DNA of 64,000 nucleotides from Leishmania mexicana MHOM/GT/2001/U1103. Lineage: Eukaryota > Euglenozoa > Kinetoplastea > Trypanosomatida > Trypanosomatidae. Every line of letters begins with the position of its first letter. The first letter of the stretch is position 1. A program made the position numbers and the translations under genes. This document shows, one piece after another, positions 31,869-41,504 of this stretch. The notes under the pieces were generated by a model, which did no database searches, was not told where the DNA came from, and was given only the letters and a program-made list of their open reading frames with translations. The stretch covers positions 1,573,262 to 1,637,261 of the forward strand of contig NC_018338.1 in the NCBI RefSeq assembly GCF_000234665.1. Direction: 5' to 3'.

Positions 31869-32756
31869 ATGTCAGCAGGTATGAAGGGTGTCGCTGCGGA
31901 TGAGGTGGCGAAGTTCGCCGCCCTGCAAAAGCACTGGTGGGATCCGACGGGACCGCTGCGCTCTCTGCACCTCTTGAATCCGATCCGTGTGCGCTACGTG
32001 AATAGCGTTGTGAGCTCTTTCGGCAATGTGGGCGGCAGCTCGTGCGGTACGCCGATTGACTTTCCCAGTGACTCTGGACTCACGCCACAACATCAAGTTC
32101 TGGACGTCGGCTGCGGCGGCGGTATTCTGGCGGAGAGCCTAGCCCGTATTGGCGGCACCGTCACCGGCATCGACGCCTGCGCCGAGTCCATAGAGGTCGC
32201 GGAGAAGCGTCGTCAGCAGCTGGCGGCCAATTTCAGTACCTCTTCGCAACCATTCAACTGGCCCCAGCGACTCTCGTACCGACACATATCCCTGTTTGAC
32301 GTTGTAGAGCAGGAGAAGCGGCGGTTTGACGTCGTCGTGGCGAGTGAGGTAATCGAGCATGTGAGCGATGCACGGGCGTTTCTGCAGGCCCTCTGTGAGG
32401 CAACGAAGCCTGGTGGGCTTCTCTTCCTGTCCACCATGGACAAATCACTGAAGACGGCCATCGCATACATCGGGGTGGCGGAGATGCTCACGGGCCTCGT
32501 GGAGCCAGGCACACACGACTGGCGAAAATTCATTCCGCCAGATGACGTGACCAAGTTTGCGCAGCGCTTTGATGTGCGCAAGGTGGACCAGCAGTACATC
32601 GTCACCTACCCGGATGTGTTTCAGTCCATCGTCTCGTGCAACTTCCAGGTAAACTTTTGCCTGTCCAAGAACGTGAACACGGGGCACTACTTATGGGCGG
32701 GTCGTAAAGCCTTCCCGGCAGCGGGAAAGCAGGCATCTGTGCCTTCTGGCGGATGA
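31869..32756 (+). CDS. COQ3: Ubiquinone biosynthesis O-methyltransferase (COQ3/UbiG type)
   Basis: 295 codons. The UbiG/COQ3 opening is plain: KHWWDPTGPLRSLHLLNPIR at residues 22-41. The class I SAM-binding motif VLDVGCGGG follows at 77-85 with an acidic GID at the end of strand 2, then motif VVASEVIEHV near 157 and KPGGLLFLST near 180. The C-terminal part has GTHDWRKFIPPDD, also typical. The enzyme performs both O-methylations of the ubiquinone ring on the matrix face of the mitochondrial inner membrane. The N-terminus before the family core is only ~20 residues and not a strong presequence; an internal Met5 exists. The length is close to bacterial UbiG (~240) plus a C-terminal extension. 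The 5' UTR is very short. Neighbours are not ubiquinone genes. Confidence 0.95.
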   Translation: MSAGMKGVAADEVAKFAALQKHWWDPTGPLRSLHLLNPIRVRYVNSVVSSFGNVGGSSCGTPIDFPSDSGLTPQHQVLDVGCGGGILAESLARIGGTVTGIDACAESIEVAEKRRQQLAANFSTSSQPFNWPQRLSYRHISLFDVVEQEKRRFDVVVASEVIEHVSDARAFLQALCEATKPGGLLFLSTMDKSLKTAIAYIGVAEMLTGLVEPGTHDWRKFIPPDDVTKFAQRFDVRKVDQQYIVTYPDVFQSIVSCNFQVNFCLSKNVNTGHYLWAGRKAFPAAGKQASVPSGG

Positions 32757-33983
32757 TGTGTGCCGCCCGCACCCGAGTACAACAAAAAGGAGCCGTCGCC
32801 GCGACCGCGTTGAAAATTGGGCACGCGGATGCAACGCAGTCTTCCTAGCAGCACACATGTGTCCTTTCTCCTCAACGACTGTGTGCTCGTCCACGTGCGC
32901 GTGCATGTGTCGTGTCTTGCATGGCTTCGTACCGGTGACGCCGGGCCTCTTGCGAAGCGCGGACTCGTTTGGTGCAACGACCCCCTTTTCACGTGTTCGC
33001 GGTCGCCGTAGTGAAGGGAGGTGGAACGTACGGCCTGTCTTCATCCGGCCAAAAGAAGCCGCGAAAGGAGAACCGCACATCTTTGCCGTGGCAAACCGCT
33101 CTCTGCTGCGTGCACGCACGGCACTGCGTCGGTCTTCTCACACAGCCACACTCCAACCTTCACACGCAACAGCTTTACCGCGTATCTTCTTAGTTGAGAC
33201 ACCCTCTCGGCTCGTGTGAGGCATGCCAGAGCTCACACATGGCGACACAAAGCGCACACGTCCACCAAAGGTCACGCGGCTACACTATTGTAAAGGAGGG
33301 GCGACACGTCGTCTTTCTTGGAGCGCGGGTGGTGACTTATCAATCGTAAGGCAGGTGTATCTGTGGAATGCCGCTGAGAAGCCGACTTTGTTCTCCGCTG
33401 CGGCCATGTGCAGGTTTATGTGTGACAGAACGCGACGGCTTCATTACCGCACGGCGCCTGTCCGTAGCGTTGCATGCAGAGTGGTCTTTCGGGATACCCA
33501 ACAAATCTCTTCATTCCGTTTCTTCAAACTCCTTTTTTCCTTTTCTTTCGAATCAACCCCTTGCCTTGTTTCACCTCGGCGATCATACGCACCCTGGTGA
33601 TTAGCGTATTATCCGAGTCTTCTCACTAGCGTTTCGGAAGAGCTTGAAATCACCGGGCGGTGTCAACATACTGTCACACAGACACACACACACACGAGGA
33701 ATATACCACGCTGGCTTGGTGCTGTTTGTTTGTCGTGTGGTGAACTTACTGTGCACCATTCCTCTGCAGACGTTCTCGCTCGGGTGGGCTATCGATGCCG
33801 CCGACGTAACGCCACCACCATCCTCACTTCGGCTTTGGCTCTTGTCTTCTCGCATGAGGCGAGCGCGTGAGCAGAGGAGCACGAAACACATCGAAACACC
33901 ATCTCCATCTGCGTGGCCCTGCACCCTTCCCTGCAACTACATAGAGATACAAACGGTTCCGCTCAAGGCCACTTGACCTTGAA
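32757..33983 (+). other. Spacer between COQ3 and the FYVE gene
   Basis: 1.2 kb, less T-rich than other spacers in its first half, but frames are short and inconsistent. AG at 33,768-33,769 after CCTCTGC is a possible acceptor; upstream ATGs follow it, so the true site may be nearer the start. Confidence 0.6.
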
Positions 33984-35117
33984 ATGTCCTCTAGTCCCTC
34001 ATCTCCGCCGCCTCCGCAGGCGGAGGCCGTGCCGGCTCCCCGTGGCACTATCCGCTTTGAGGATCTCGGTGAACCAGTGCAGCGTCTCCTGCGGTCCCTA
34101 AAGGGCGATGTTAGTGAGGAGGACATGGCACTGCTCGAGTACGTATCCGTGAAGGACATGGCAAAGATCTACAGCGAAATGGCGACGGATCGCCACGCAG
34201 AGGAGATTTGGCAGGAGCTCCGGAGTGCACTGCAGGCCCGTAAGGAGAAGATCGCGCGTCGCGAGGCTGAGCTAGCGGAAAAGCAGCGCGCACTCGAGGC
34301 GGAGCAGGCGGCTGAGGAACAGCGGCTACGACAGCAGATGGAGGAAGAAGAGCGCGAGCGCATCGCCACCGAGGAAGCGCGGCAGCAACGGCGAGAGGAG
34401 CGTCGACGACGCAAAGCGGAGAAGGCCGCAGCTGCGGCGGCTGCAGAGGAAGAGGCAGCCGAGCAGGCGGCAGCTGCCGCCGAGGAAGCGGCGGAGGACG
34501 CTGCCGCGGCTGCCGAGGAGGCGGAGAGGCAGCGAAAGGCAGAAAAGAAGCGCAAGCGCCGTGAGGCTCGCGCACGCGAGCTGCAGGAGGAGCACGACGC
34601 CCTCGCCGTCGAGCGGGCTCGCCACGAGGCGAAGAAGCAGCAGAAGTCTTTCAACCAGCAGAAGGACTGGAGTGAGTTTGTGCAGAGCCATCCCCTCGAG
34701 TACCCGCAGTCGGAGACTTTGGACGGCGCACAGCAGCAGCTACCCGCTGTGATTGAGCAGAAGGAGCTGAAGCACACACTCAACGCCCCTCCCGTGGTTT
34801 CGGAGAAGCTGCTCAGTCGCACTTACACCCCCGCATGCGGGGCTTGCGGTAGTCGCTTTGACCGTCCGCCGCCTGAGTGGAACTGCCCCATGTGCAAGCG
34901 GCGCTACAAGAAGGTGGTGAAGGTCTGGCAGCCGGACGACGACATGGACAACTGCATGATGTGCAAGGAGCCGATTGGGCGGTGGTCTAGGCACCACTGC
35001 CGTAACTGCGGTCGACTCGTCTGCGCCAACTGCTCCGAAAAGAGGGCCATCATCGAAGACTTGGGATACGACACACCGGTGCGCGTCTGCTACGACTGCT
35101 TCCGACTGCGGTCGTAG
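33984..35117 (+). CDS. FYVE zinc-finger protein with charged coiled coil and extra zinc ribbon
   Basis: 377 codons. The C-terminal FYVE domain is complete: WQPD at 315-318, RHHCRNCGR at 336-344, RVC at 367-369, and eight Cys ligands at 324, 327, 339, 342, 347, 350, 369 and 372. FYVE domains bind PI3P on endosomes and related membranes. Just before it lies a second four-Cys unit (Cys285, 288, 301, 304) of zinc-ribbon type. Residues ~85-235 form a long, highly charged Glu/Arg/Ala-rich helix with alanine runs, probably a single alpha-helix or coiled coil. The Pro/Ser-rich first 20 residues look disordered. Domain identity is sure; the membrane target and partners are unknown. A gene acting on the same lipid class, the Sac phosphatase, lies 13 kb upstream, but no link follows from that. 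Confidence 0.93.
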   Translation: MSSSPSSPPPPQAEAVPAPRGTIRFEDLGEPVQRLLRSLKGDVSEEDMALLEYVSVKDMAKIYSEMATDRHAEEIWQELRSALQARKEKIARREAELAEKQRALEAEQAAEEQRLRQQMEEEERERIATEEARQQRREERRRRKAEKAAAAAAAEEEAAEQAAAAAEEAAEDAAAAAEEAERQRKAEKKRKRREARARELQEEHDALAVERARHEAKKQQKSFNQQKDWSEFVQSHPLEYPQSETLDGAQQQLPAVIEQKELKHTLNAPPVVSEKLLSRTYTPACGACGSRFDRPPPEWNCPMCKRRYKKVVKVWQPDDDMDNCMMCKEPIGRWSRHHCRNCGRLVCANCSEKRAIIEDLGYDTPVRVCYDCFRLRS

Positions 35118-36550
35118 CCGGAGTGCTTCAAGAGGGTATGAGGAAAAGAAGCTAGTAGCAACACCACCGTGTCCCTCACTATTGCACAATGGGTTTACTT
35201 GTACGCCACCGCTGCGGTTTTTGTGTTTGACCGGTCGACCAGCACCCAATTTACCCTCTCCCTCCGCGCTCGCGTGTGTGGGTGCACCATCTGCACACCT
35301 GCGCGACTACTCCAGCGGTTTGTTTTGTTTCCCTTCCCCTCTTACCCCCGCCTCCCTCTTGCAGCAGGGTGCTTTCCTTGTCGGCGGCAAGTGCCTCTTC
35401 TTGCTCGCGTGCGTTTCACAGTTGCGACGCAACTGCCTCTGCGGTTGTGTTAGATGGTCAGTGCAACGGCGTGTGTTGGCATCGATTCTTCTCGCGGACT
35501 TCTTCCGTTGTACTTGACCGCATGCTTTAGTGTGTGCATTGCTCTTTCTCTCCTCATAGACGAGCTGCGCGACTGGTAGAGAGCACAGCGCACGAACTTG
35601 AGTCTGCACTGTGCGGAGTGCTCTCCCTCTCTTAGCGTGTCTGCCAGCCCATGTGTCGGGATTACGGACCGCTTTGTTGGAGGAAAACAGGACAATGCTA
35701 GACGCTCACAAGCGGTCGCACCGTGCTCGTCGTGTGTCACTCCGAGGTAAAGTGCCCCATCCCCCTTTCACAGTCTCCGGTTGCCTGTTTTTCTGCCGAT
35801 TGGCCGCGCTCGTTTTTAGACATTTTTTTTTGTGTGTTTCTTGCTTATTGGTGATCATTTATGTGTGCCTCGATCCTTTTACGCCGGTGAAGACGTGCCT
35901 CCTCCAACCTCCTGCGGCGTGTCGTTTCACGTTAAGCTGATGTTTTCCGGGGCGTGTGCGCGTGGATGTTGTCTGGTCTTTTGTCTTCTGCTTCACATTG
36001 CGGTTGCCCCCTTATTCGTGCTGTCTGTGAACCGCCTGTATATCTACATCCCTTGAGCTCATGCTCTTCCCAGCACGGCGCCTCCCGCGTGAAGCCGACA
36101 CTCAGCTGTGCGAAGGCACACGGAACGAGAGAGAAAAAAAAGCAGTCGACACCGGTGTTCATCGTTTGTGACATCTTCCTCGCGAGACGCGCAGACGCGG
36201 CACATGAGATGCCGCTTGCGACCGATGTGGCCGGCAACACAGAAGACGAGGAGTTTGCCGCGTTGGTGGACACCAAGGTTGGCCAAACAAAAAAAGAAAG
36301 CAAAGAACGTGCGCTATGCCGAGACGCGCTTCATGTATTCCCATCATCCATTCTCATCATGTCGATGGCTACTCGCACAGATGGTGTTTGGTACTCTGTT
36401 TCCTTCTCCGCTTTCTTGTTTTTCTTTTTTTGGTTCGTCGTGACCAAGATCTCGAAGGCTTATCGTGGATACGTACGCATTCAGGTGTTTTTTTGCTGGA
36501 CCTGCGCACCGCGTCTCTGCTTGTCTCACTCTCCCGCGTGCCGTGTGCCG
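35118..36550 (+). other. Spacer
   Basis: 1.4 kb with no independent gene. The frame of the next gene stays open through the last 680 bases but lacks coding character there and lies before the splice acceptor. Confidence 0.7.
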
Positions 36551-36580
36551 TACCTCTTTTGCTCTTGTCGCCTTCTTCAG
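36551..36580 (+). promoter_or_regulatory. Probable spliced-leader acceptor for the 36,635 gene
   Basis: C/T-rich tract ending CTTCAG, AG at 36,579-36,580, 54 bases before the ATG at 36,635. It separates the true gene from a long in-frame upstream extension. Confidence 0.65.
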
Positions 36581-36634
36581 AGTACCGCACTGTGCCGCAC
36601 CGGCCCCCTTTCCCTTATCTCTACCTTTGTGGCC

Positions 36635-37144
36635 ATGGATCAAATTGCCGTCTCTGTCAGCGCCGTCGTCCACCGCATGGAGGAGCTGCGCCTCCCGGTT
36701 GTGCCGTACAGCACGTACATCAAGGCAGTCTGCATTGGCATTCCCCTTGCTGTACTGGTCCATGACACGGCTGAGTACTGGCTGCCCACCAAGGTCCGCA
36801 TTCCGGTGCTTTCGTGGTTTGTGCGCAAGTGGCGACAGAACCCCGAAGCGAAACACGTGCACCTCCGTGTAATTCGAAATCTGGTTCTCTTCGCGTTTTT
36901 TGTCGTCCTCCGCATGGACAGCGCGGCGAACGAGGAGGCGGAACCCTCTGACTACGTCTCGCAGCGACTGACTAGTGCCTCCGGCCAGCGCGCGGTGAAC
37001 CAGGAGATCTACAAGTCCCGCCGAGCCGCCTTCAATGCTGCCACGGCCGTGCTTGGTGAGGAGGAGATGAACATTGAGGGTGTGCAGCAGCAGCGCGACG
37101 CTGTGCTCCGCCGTCGCCACCTCCACGACCCCAACGTGGCGTAA
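36635..37144 (+). CDS. Small two-segment membrane hypothetical protein
   Basis: 169 codons from MDQIAVSVSAVVHRMEELR. An open frame extends 227 codons further upstream, but that part is spacer-like (Cys/Phe/Ser-rich) and precedes a strong acceptor. Two hydrophobic segments are visible, at about residues 28-43 (AVCIGIPLAVLV) and 78-92 (NLVLFAFFVVL), separated by a basic loop containing FVRKWRQNPEAKH. The C-terminal ~70 residues are soluble, charged and helical. The size, the hairpin and the lack of a secretory signal would fit a mitochondrial or ER small membrane protein. No family recognised. Confidence 0.8.
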   Translation: MDQIAVSVSAVVHRMEELRLPVVPYSTYIKAVCIGIPLAVLVHDTAEYWLPTKVRIPVLSWFVRKWRQNPEAKHVHLRVIRNLVLFAFFVVLRMDSAANEEAEPSDYVSQRLTSASGQRAVNQEIYKSRRAAFNAATAVLGEEEMNIEGVQQQRDAVLRRRHLHDPNVA

Positions 37145-38948
37145 AGCCCGAGTGCCAGCTTGTCTCGTGGCCCACAATGGATGTGTGTTAGCGCGCTGTC
37201 CATTTTTGTTTTATTCCTGCACGTGAGCTTAACTGGTTCTCGCCAGCGGCGCTGTTTCTCTTTCTCTTGCGGTCGCGGAAAAGTAGGTGGTGGTGGCGGG
37301 GGGTGAAGCTGCGCTGGGGGAGTGAATAGGCTCTCTGTCTCCCTCTCCGAGTTCCTGTGGAGTCCGTCTTTTCCCTTTCTAGTCCACCGGTGCTCTGCAA
37401 GCCGCACCACAGGAAACCAGCGTCACAGAACCACCACAAACGTGGTACTCCTCTCCACAGCCGCCGCAGTGCCTTTCGCGGCCTCGGCATGCGCTGCCTG
37501 CATACGTGTGTGGATTGGTCGCTTGAGACTCTAGCGGTCGTTGCCAAAATCCGGGGCTGCTCAAGGGGAGCGGAGGGAAGCACAGCGACTGCTGATTGGG
37601 GCACATGGTTGGTTGGTTGTCGCTTCATTTTTTTTTTGGTGCTTTAGCTTCGCCCATTAAGCTGCAACTTAAGCTGTAACTGAGAGGATGGTCTGCTGGT
37701 GTCCTCCTTTCTCTCGCTCCCATATCTGTGTGTGTGTGTCTGCCTCTTCGTTGTTGTCCTTGAGGCTTCTTTACAAGTGATAAATCAGACACCTACGAAA
37801 CGAGCAACAGCAGAGAGGTGGTGAGGCATTGTGCAACGTACATCAGGACACACATGGCCACCACCATCTCTCACCTTTTCGACAGATCTCTCCATGAAGA
37901 TTCTGTGCGTGCGTGAGTGTGCGCGTGTGTATGGGTCCAAGCCAGAGGCGCACCGATGCACGCACATACAACAGCGAAGAAGGCGGACAACTACCTGCCG
38001 CTGCTCTTTGTCTGCTTGAGCATCATCGCGCACGCGCAAACTCGAACGGACCTGCTTTGAGATGCCATCTCTTGGCGGCTCGACGCCACTCAGCCTTGTG
38101 ACGTGACTTGCAAGAAACCCGAACGTGTGGCCGGGGGTGAGTTGTTTGCTTCTACATTCTTCTCTCTCTCCTCTTGACACCCCGGATCAAGCCGCAAGGG
38201 AACTGAGCTCTCACACCCGCCACACATCTCACCCCCTCCCGGCTGTGCCTGCGTGTGCGTGTATGCATGCGGAATCGGGTCTTGTCATCTTGGTAGACAT
38301 CCTCTGGTGCTTTCTCTACCCATCCAAAGTGGCCTGCCCACCAGAGGCTCACAACAACGGTGCCTGTTATAGAATTGCCCCCCACCCCTTCCCCGCCGCC
38401 TTTCTTTGGACGGGAGGGTCTGCGGCACTTTCTCATCATCTTGGACGGAGGCCAGTGGCGGCATACAGACAGCCAAGACAGAAAACACACCACTATACTA
38501 ATCGAAGCACCCATAGAAACATCTTCCTGTTTTCCGGTCTTGTCTTTTGAAACACACCCCCACCCCCTTCCCTTCGCCTGCCAATCTGGCTCTCGTTGGA
38601 CGTCATTCCTGCACCCTTTTTTCCCCCATTGCGGAAAGACGGGGGCTCTCTGTTGTATGTATGTGTGTGTGTGTTGTGTGTGGTGAGCCCTCTTCATAGA
38701 TTTACACTGCATGTTGTGGTGGTGTTTGTGCTGCCGCTATCCTTGATCTCTTTCGCTTCTCACTGACTTTGTCACGTGCGAACCGCACGGAGCTCAGGAG
38801 GGGTACGCGTGTGCGTGTGCTTGCCGTGCATCCGTGGCCGAAGACACACGCAGGGGGAGTCACGTCGCAATTATAGAACTGAGGATCGGTGCGTCTCGCT
38901 CGGTCATCCGAGCAGCAGACAAACGTTTTTCACGTCTGCTACTGTGTT
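37145..38948 (+). other. Spacer
   Basis: 1.8 kb without a gene of normal composition. Contains TG and CA runs. Confidence 0.7.
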
Positions 38949-38992
38949 GTTGTTGTTTCTTCGGCCTTTGCTTGCCGTTGAGTCTCTCACAG
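38949..38992 (+). promoter_or_regulatory. Probable spliced-leader acceptor for SAS-6
   Basis: T/G/C-rich tract followed by CTCACAG, AG at 38,991-38,992 (an earlier AG is at 38,981-38,982). It leaves about 55 bases before the ATG at 39,048 and no ATG between. Confidence 0.5.
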
Positions 38993-39047
38993 TCAAAACA
39001 AACAAAGGCGTCCCCCCACACACACTCAGGCGCACACGCACACAGAG

Positions 39048-41504
39048 ATGATCAACAGTTACCACCAAAATTCGAGTGTGGTGAGCACGGAGGATGGCAG
39101 TAGCTCCACCGTATTTGGTAATCCTCGAATAGAGCAGCGACGCCGGCACGTGCAGCAGCAGCAGCAGCACCAGCAGCAGTCGCGTTTTCCCGGCAGCTGC
39201 GAACGTTTCTCACAGACGTTGCCCCAGTCCTCCAAAACAGGGCAGGACCTCGTCACGGAATATGCGTCGCGGCGCGACGGCGAGGGCAGCATTCCCATGT
39301 TACTCAGAAACGAAGGCAGTCGGTCACAAATGCACCACATGGAGGCGGTGGAAAGCGCTGTGGCACCACCACCCGCCGTACGCACAGAACGCACCGACGT
39401 GCCCGCCTTGGCGTCGCCGAAGCCCTCCGCTGAGGAGCCACAGGCCCTCTTGGAAACCACAGTGATGGTGTCGACAAAGATGCCCCCGCACGAGCCGCAG
39501 GTGCGCCCGCTTGGAGTGTTTGTGCGCACCGGCCGCGGTGGCCCCAACGGGGTGACGCGTGTCGTTCTCGTGCGACTGACCGACCCCGCAGATCCCTTTT
39601 TTTTGTTTGAGCTGGAGCTCCTCGAGGACGACTACAGCGCCTTTAAGCAGCACCTAGAGCTGCTCGTTGACTTCCACGGCTTCCCGCGCTACCTGGTCGG
39701 CATGCTGCGCGACATCGCTGACGGCGCCTCCGCCTATGAGTTGTCCTTTGTGCTGAACAGCGCCGCAGTAGGTGACTCGAGCCGAGGGACGCTGCGAGTG
39801 CTGGAGACGACGGACTTCAAAACTGTAGAGCATATTTCACTCGTGCTATTGCGGCAGGGGGACGCCGGTCTCAAGCGGTACCTCGCCGAGCGCTTTCAAC
39901 ATTACGAGCAGTCGTTCCGTGCCTCGGAAGCTTCCCGAGCGGCCATTACGGCGGAGCTCCAGGAGAAAATCGATGACTTGCATGCCGCGAACGACGCGCT
40001 GCGTGCCAGTTTGCGCAAGGCCGAGGAGGAGATGCGGTTTATGATGACAGACGCAGAGAAGGAGCAGCTAGTTGCGCTGAACCGACTACGAGACCACCAC
40101 ACGAAGGAGATGAATGGTGCTCGTGAATCATTCGACAAAAAAGTCGAGCAGCTCACGCACGCTGTGGAGGAGAAGACGCGTCAGCTGCGCGACACAGCTA
40201 ACGAAAAGGATGCTGCCTTGGCAGAGTCACACGCTCGCACATCGCACCTGGAGGCCAAGGTGGCTTCGCTCGAGTCCCAGTTCCGCAGTGCGCAGGACAC
40301 GGTGAGTGTTCAGAGCAAGGAACTCTCCACGTTGCGGGAGATGAACGAGGAGCTGGCGAGCTTCAAGGCAGAGGCGACAAAGGCGATGTCGGAGAACGAG
40401 CTCAACTACGTGACACTAACGGAGCGGCTCCGCGGCACCAGCACCGCACTGCAGAGTCGAGAAGAGAAGATGGCCGCGCTGCAAGCACACTACGAGAAGC
40501 AGGACGAGTACATCCGCATTTTGGCCGAGCAGAACAGGCAACAGGCAGACCGCGTCCACGAGGCGGAGAAGAATCTGGACAAGGCCCATCACATCATCGC
40601 CAACCAGCTGCAGGCGATCAAAAACGCGAAGGACCGCTACCACATTGCGATGGATCAGTTGCGCAATCAGGAGGCGCTTTTGCAGGAGCGCGACGGTGCT
40701 GCACGTCGGCAGCAGGAGGAGCTGACGGCGGCGACGGAGCGTGTCCAGGAGTTGCTGCGCAAAAACAACGACCTCCGTGAGCAGCTGGAGACCACCAACA
40801 ACGCTCGCGAGAAACTGGTGCAGGAGGTGAAACTGAGCCAGCAGGCACTGCTGCGTCTGCAGCAGACGACAAGCATCAACGGGCGTCACTGGGGCGTGCT
40901 AAGCTCGGCATATCATAGCAGAGAGGGAGCTGCCGCTGGCGTGTCCGGCCTGAATGCCGCGGAGGGGGCGGGGGCGGGGGCGGCTGACTTCATGCGCGAG
41001 TTCGGCGCACATACACAAGTGCTGAGCCAGCCGGGGTACCGCGGGATCGACCTTCTCTCCCGTAATAGTGTCTATCGCTCCACGAGCCCGGGAAAGACCG
41101 GATTCGCCTCTGCGTCGAACGGGCTGCCGTCTTCCACTATGGCCACTGCAGCTGACAGCGCCACCGTTATGCAACGTCCATCGCTCTTTGCAGCGAAGGC
41201 AGCTTCTCCATCCTTGGCGCACAGTAGCCAGGAGCGGGCCAGCAGTGCCGAGACGGGGGGCCTGACCGAGCCGCATGGCCGGGCGAGCATGTCTTCACTG
41301 AGGAAGACGGAGCCAGCCAGCGGCGCCGCGGCCGCCTCGGCGGTGCAACCTCCCGTGAAGTCCGTCTCGCTGGGCAAACAATCGCCGCACACGGGGCGCT
41401 CTTCATTCAACGGCTTGGCAGTCAAGTCCTTCTTTGGCGGAGAGGACGTATCGCAGCGAGCGACGGTGACTGCAGGCCCGGCACTGGAGAGCGCCTACTT
41501 TTAG
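39048..41504 (+). CDS. SAS6: Centriole/basal-body cartwheel protein SAS-6
   Basis: 818 codons. The SAS-6 head domain lies at about residues 150-280. It shows VRLTDPADPFFLFELELLED, then a DDYSAFKQ..LLVDFHGFPRYLV block and FKTVEHISLVLLRQGD, all characteristic. A long heptad-patterned coiled coil follows (about 285-610), then a ~200-residue Ser/Ala/Gly-rich disordered tail. SAS-6 dimers join through their heads into nine-fold rings that set centriole symmetry, here at the basal body of the flagellum. The cartwheel hub of the L. major protein has been studied structurally. The ~150 residues before the head, with a Gln-rich run near 36-44, are unusually long compared with animal SAS-6, where the head is at the N-terminus; I cannot exclude a later start such as Met84. 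Confidence 0.94.
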   Translation: MINSYHQNSSVVSTEDGSSSTVFGNPRIEQRRRHVQQQQQHQQQSRFPGSCERFSQTLPQSSKTGQDLVTEYASRRDGEGSIPMLLRNEGSRSQMHHMEAVESAVAPPPAVRTERTDVPALASPKPSAEEPQALLETTVMVSTKMPPHEPQVRPLGVFVRTGRGGPNGVTRVVLVRLTDPADPFFLFELELLEDDYSAFKQHLELLVDFHGFPRYLVGMLRDIADGASAYELSFVLNSAAVGDSSRGTLRVLETTDFKTVEHISLVLLRQGDAGLKRYLAERFQHYEQSFRASEASRAAITAELQEKIDDLHAANDALRASLRKAEEEMRFMMTDAEKEQLVALNRLRDHHTKEMNGARESFDKKVEQLTHAVEEKTRQLRDTANEKDAALAESHARTSHLEAKVASLESQFRSAQDTVSVQSKELSTLREMNEELASFKAEATKAMSENELNYVTLTERLRGTSTALQSREEKMAALQAHYEKQDEYIRILAEQNRQQADRVHEAEKNLDKAHHIIANQLQAIKNAKDRYHIAMDQLRNQEALLQERDGAARRQQEELTAATERVQELLRKNNDLREQLETTNNAREKLVQEVKLSQQALLRLQQTTSINGRHWGVLSSAYHSREGAAAGVSGLNAAEGAGAGAADFMREFGAHTQVLSQPGYRGIDLLSRNSVYRSTSPGKTGFASASNGLPSSTMATAADSATVMQRPSLFAAKAASPSLAHSSQERASSAETGGLTEPHGRASMSSLRKTEPASGAAAASAVQPPVKSVSLGKQSPHTGRSSFNGLAVKSFFGGEDVSQRATVTAGPALESAYF

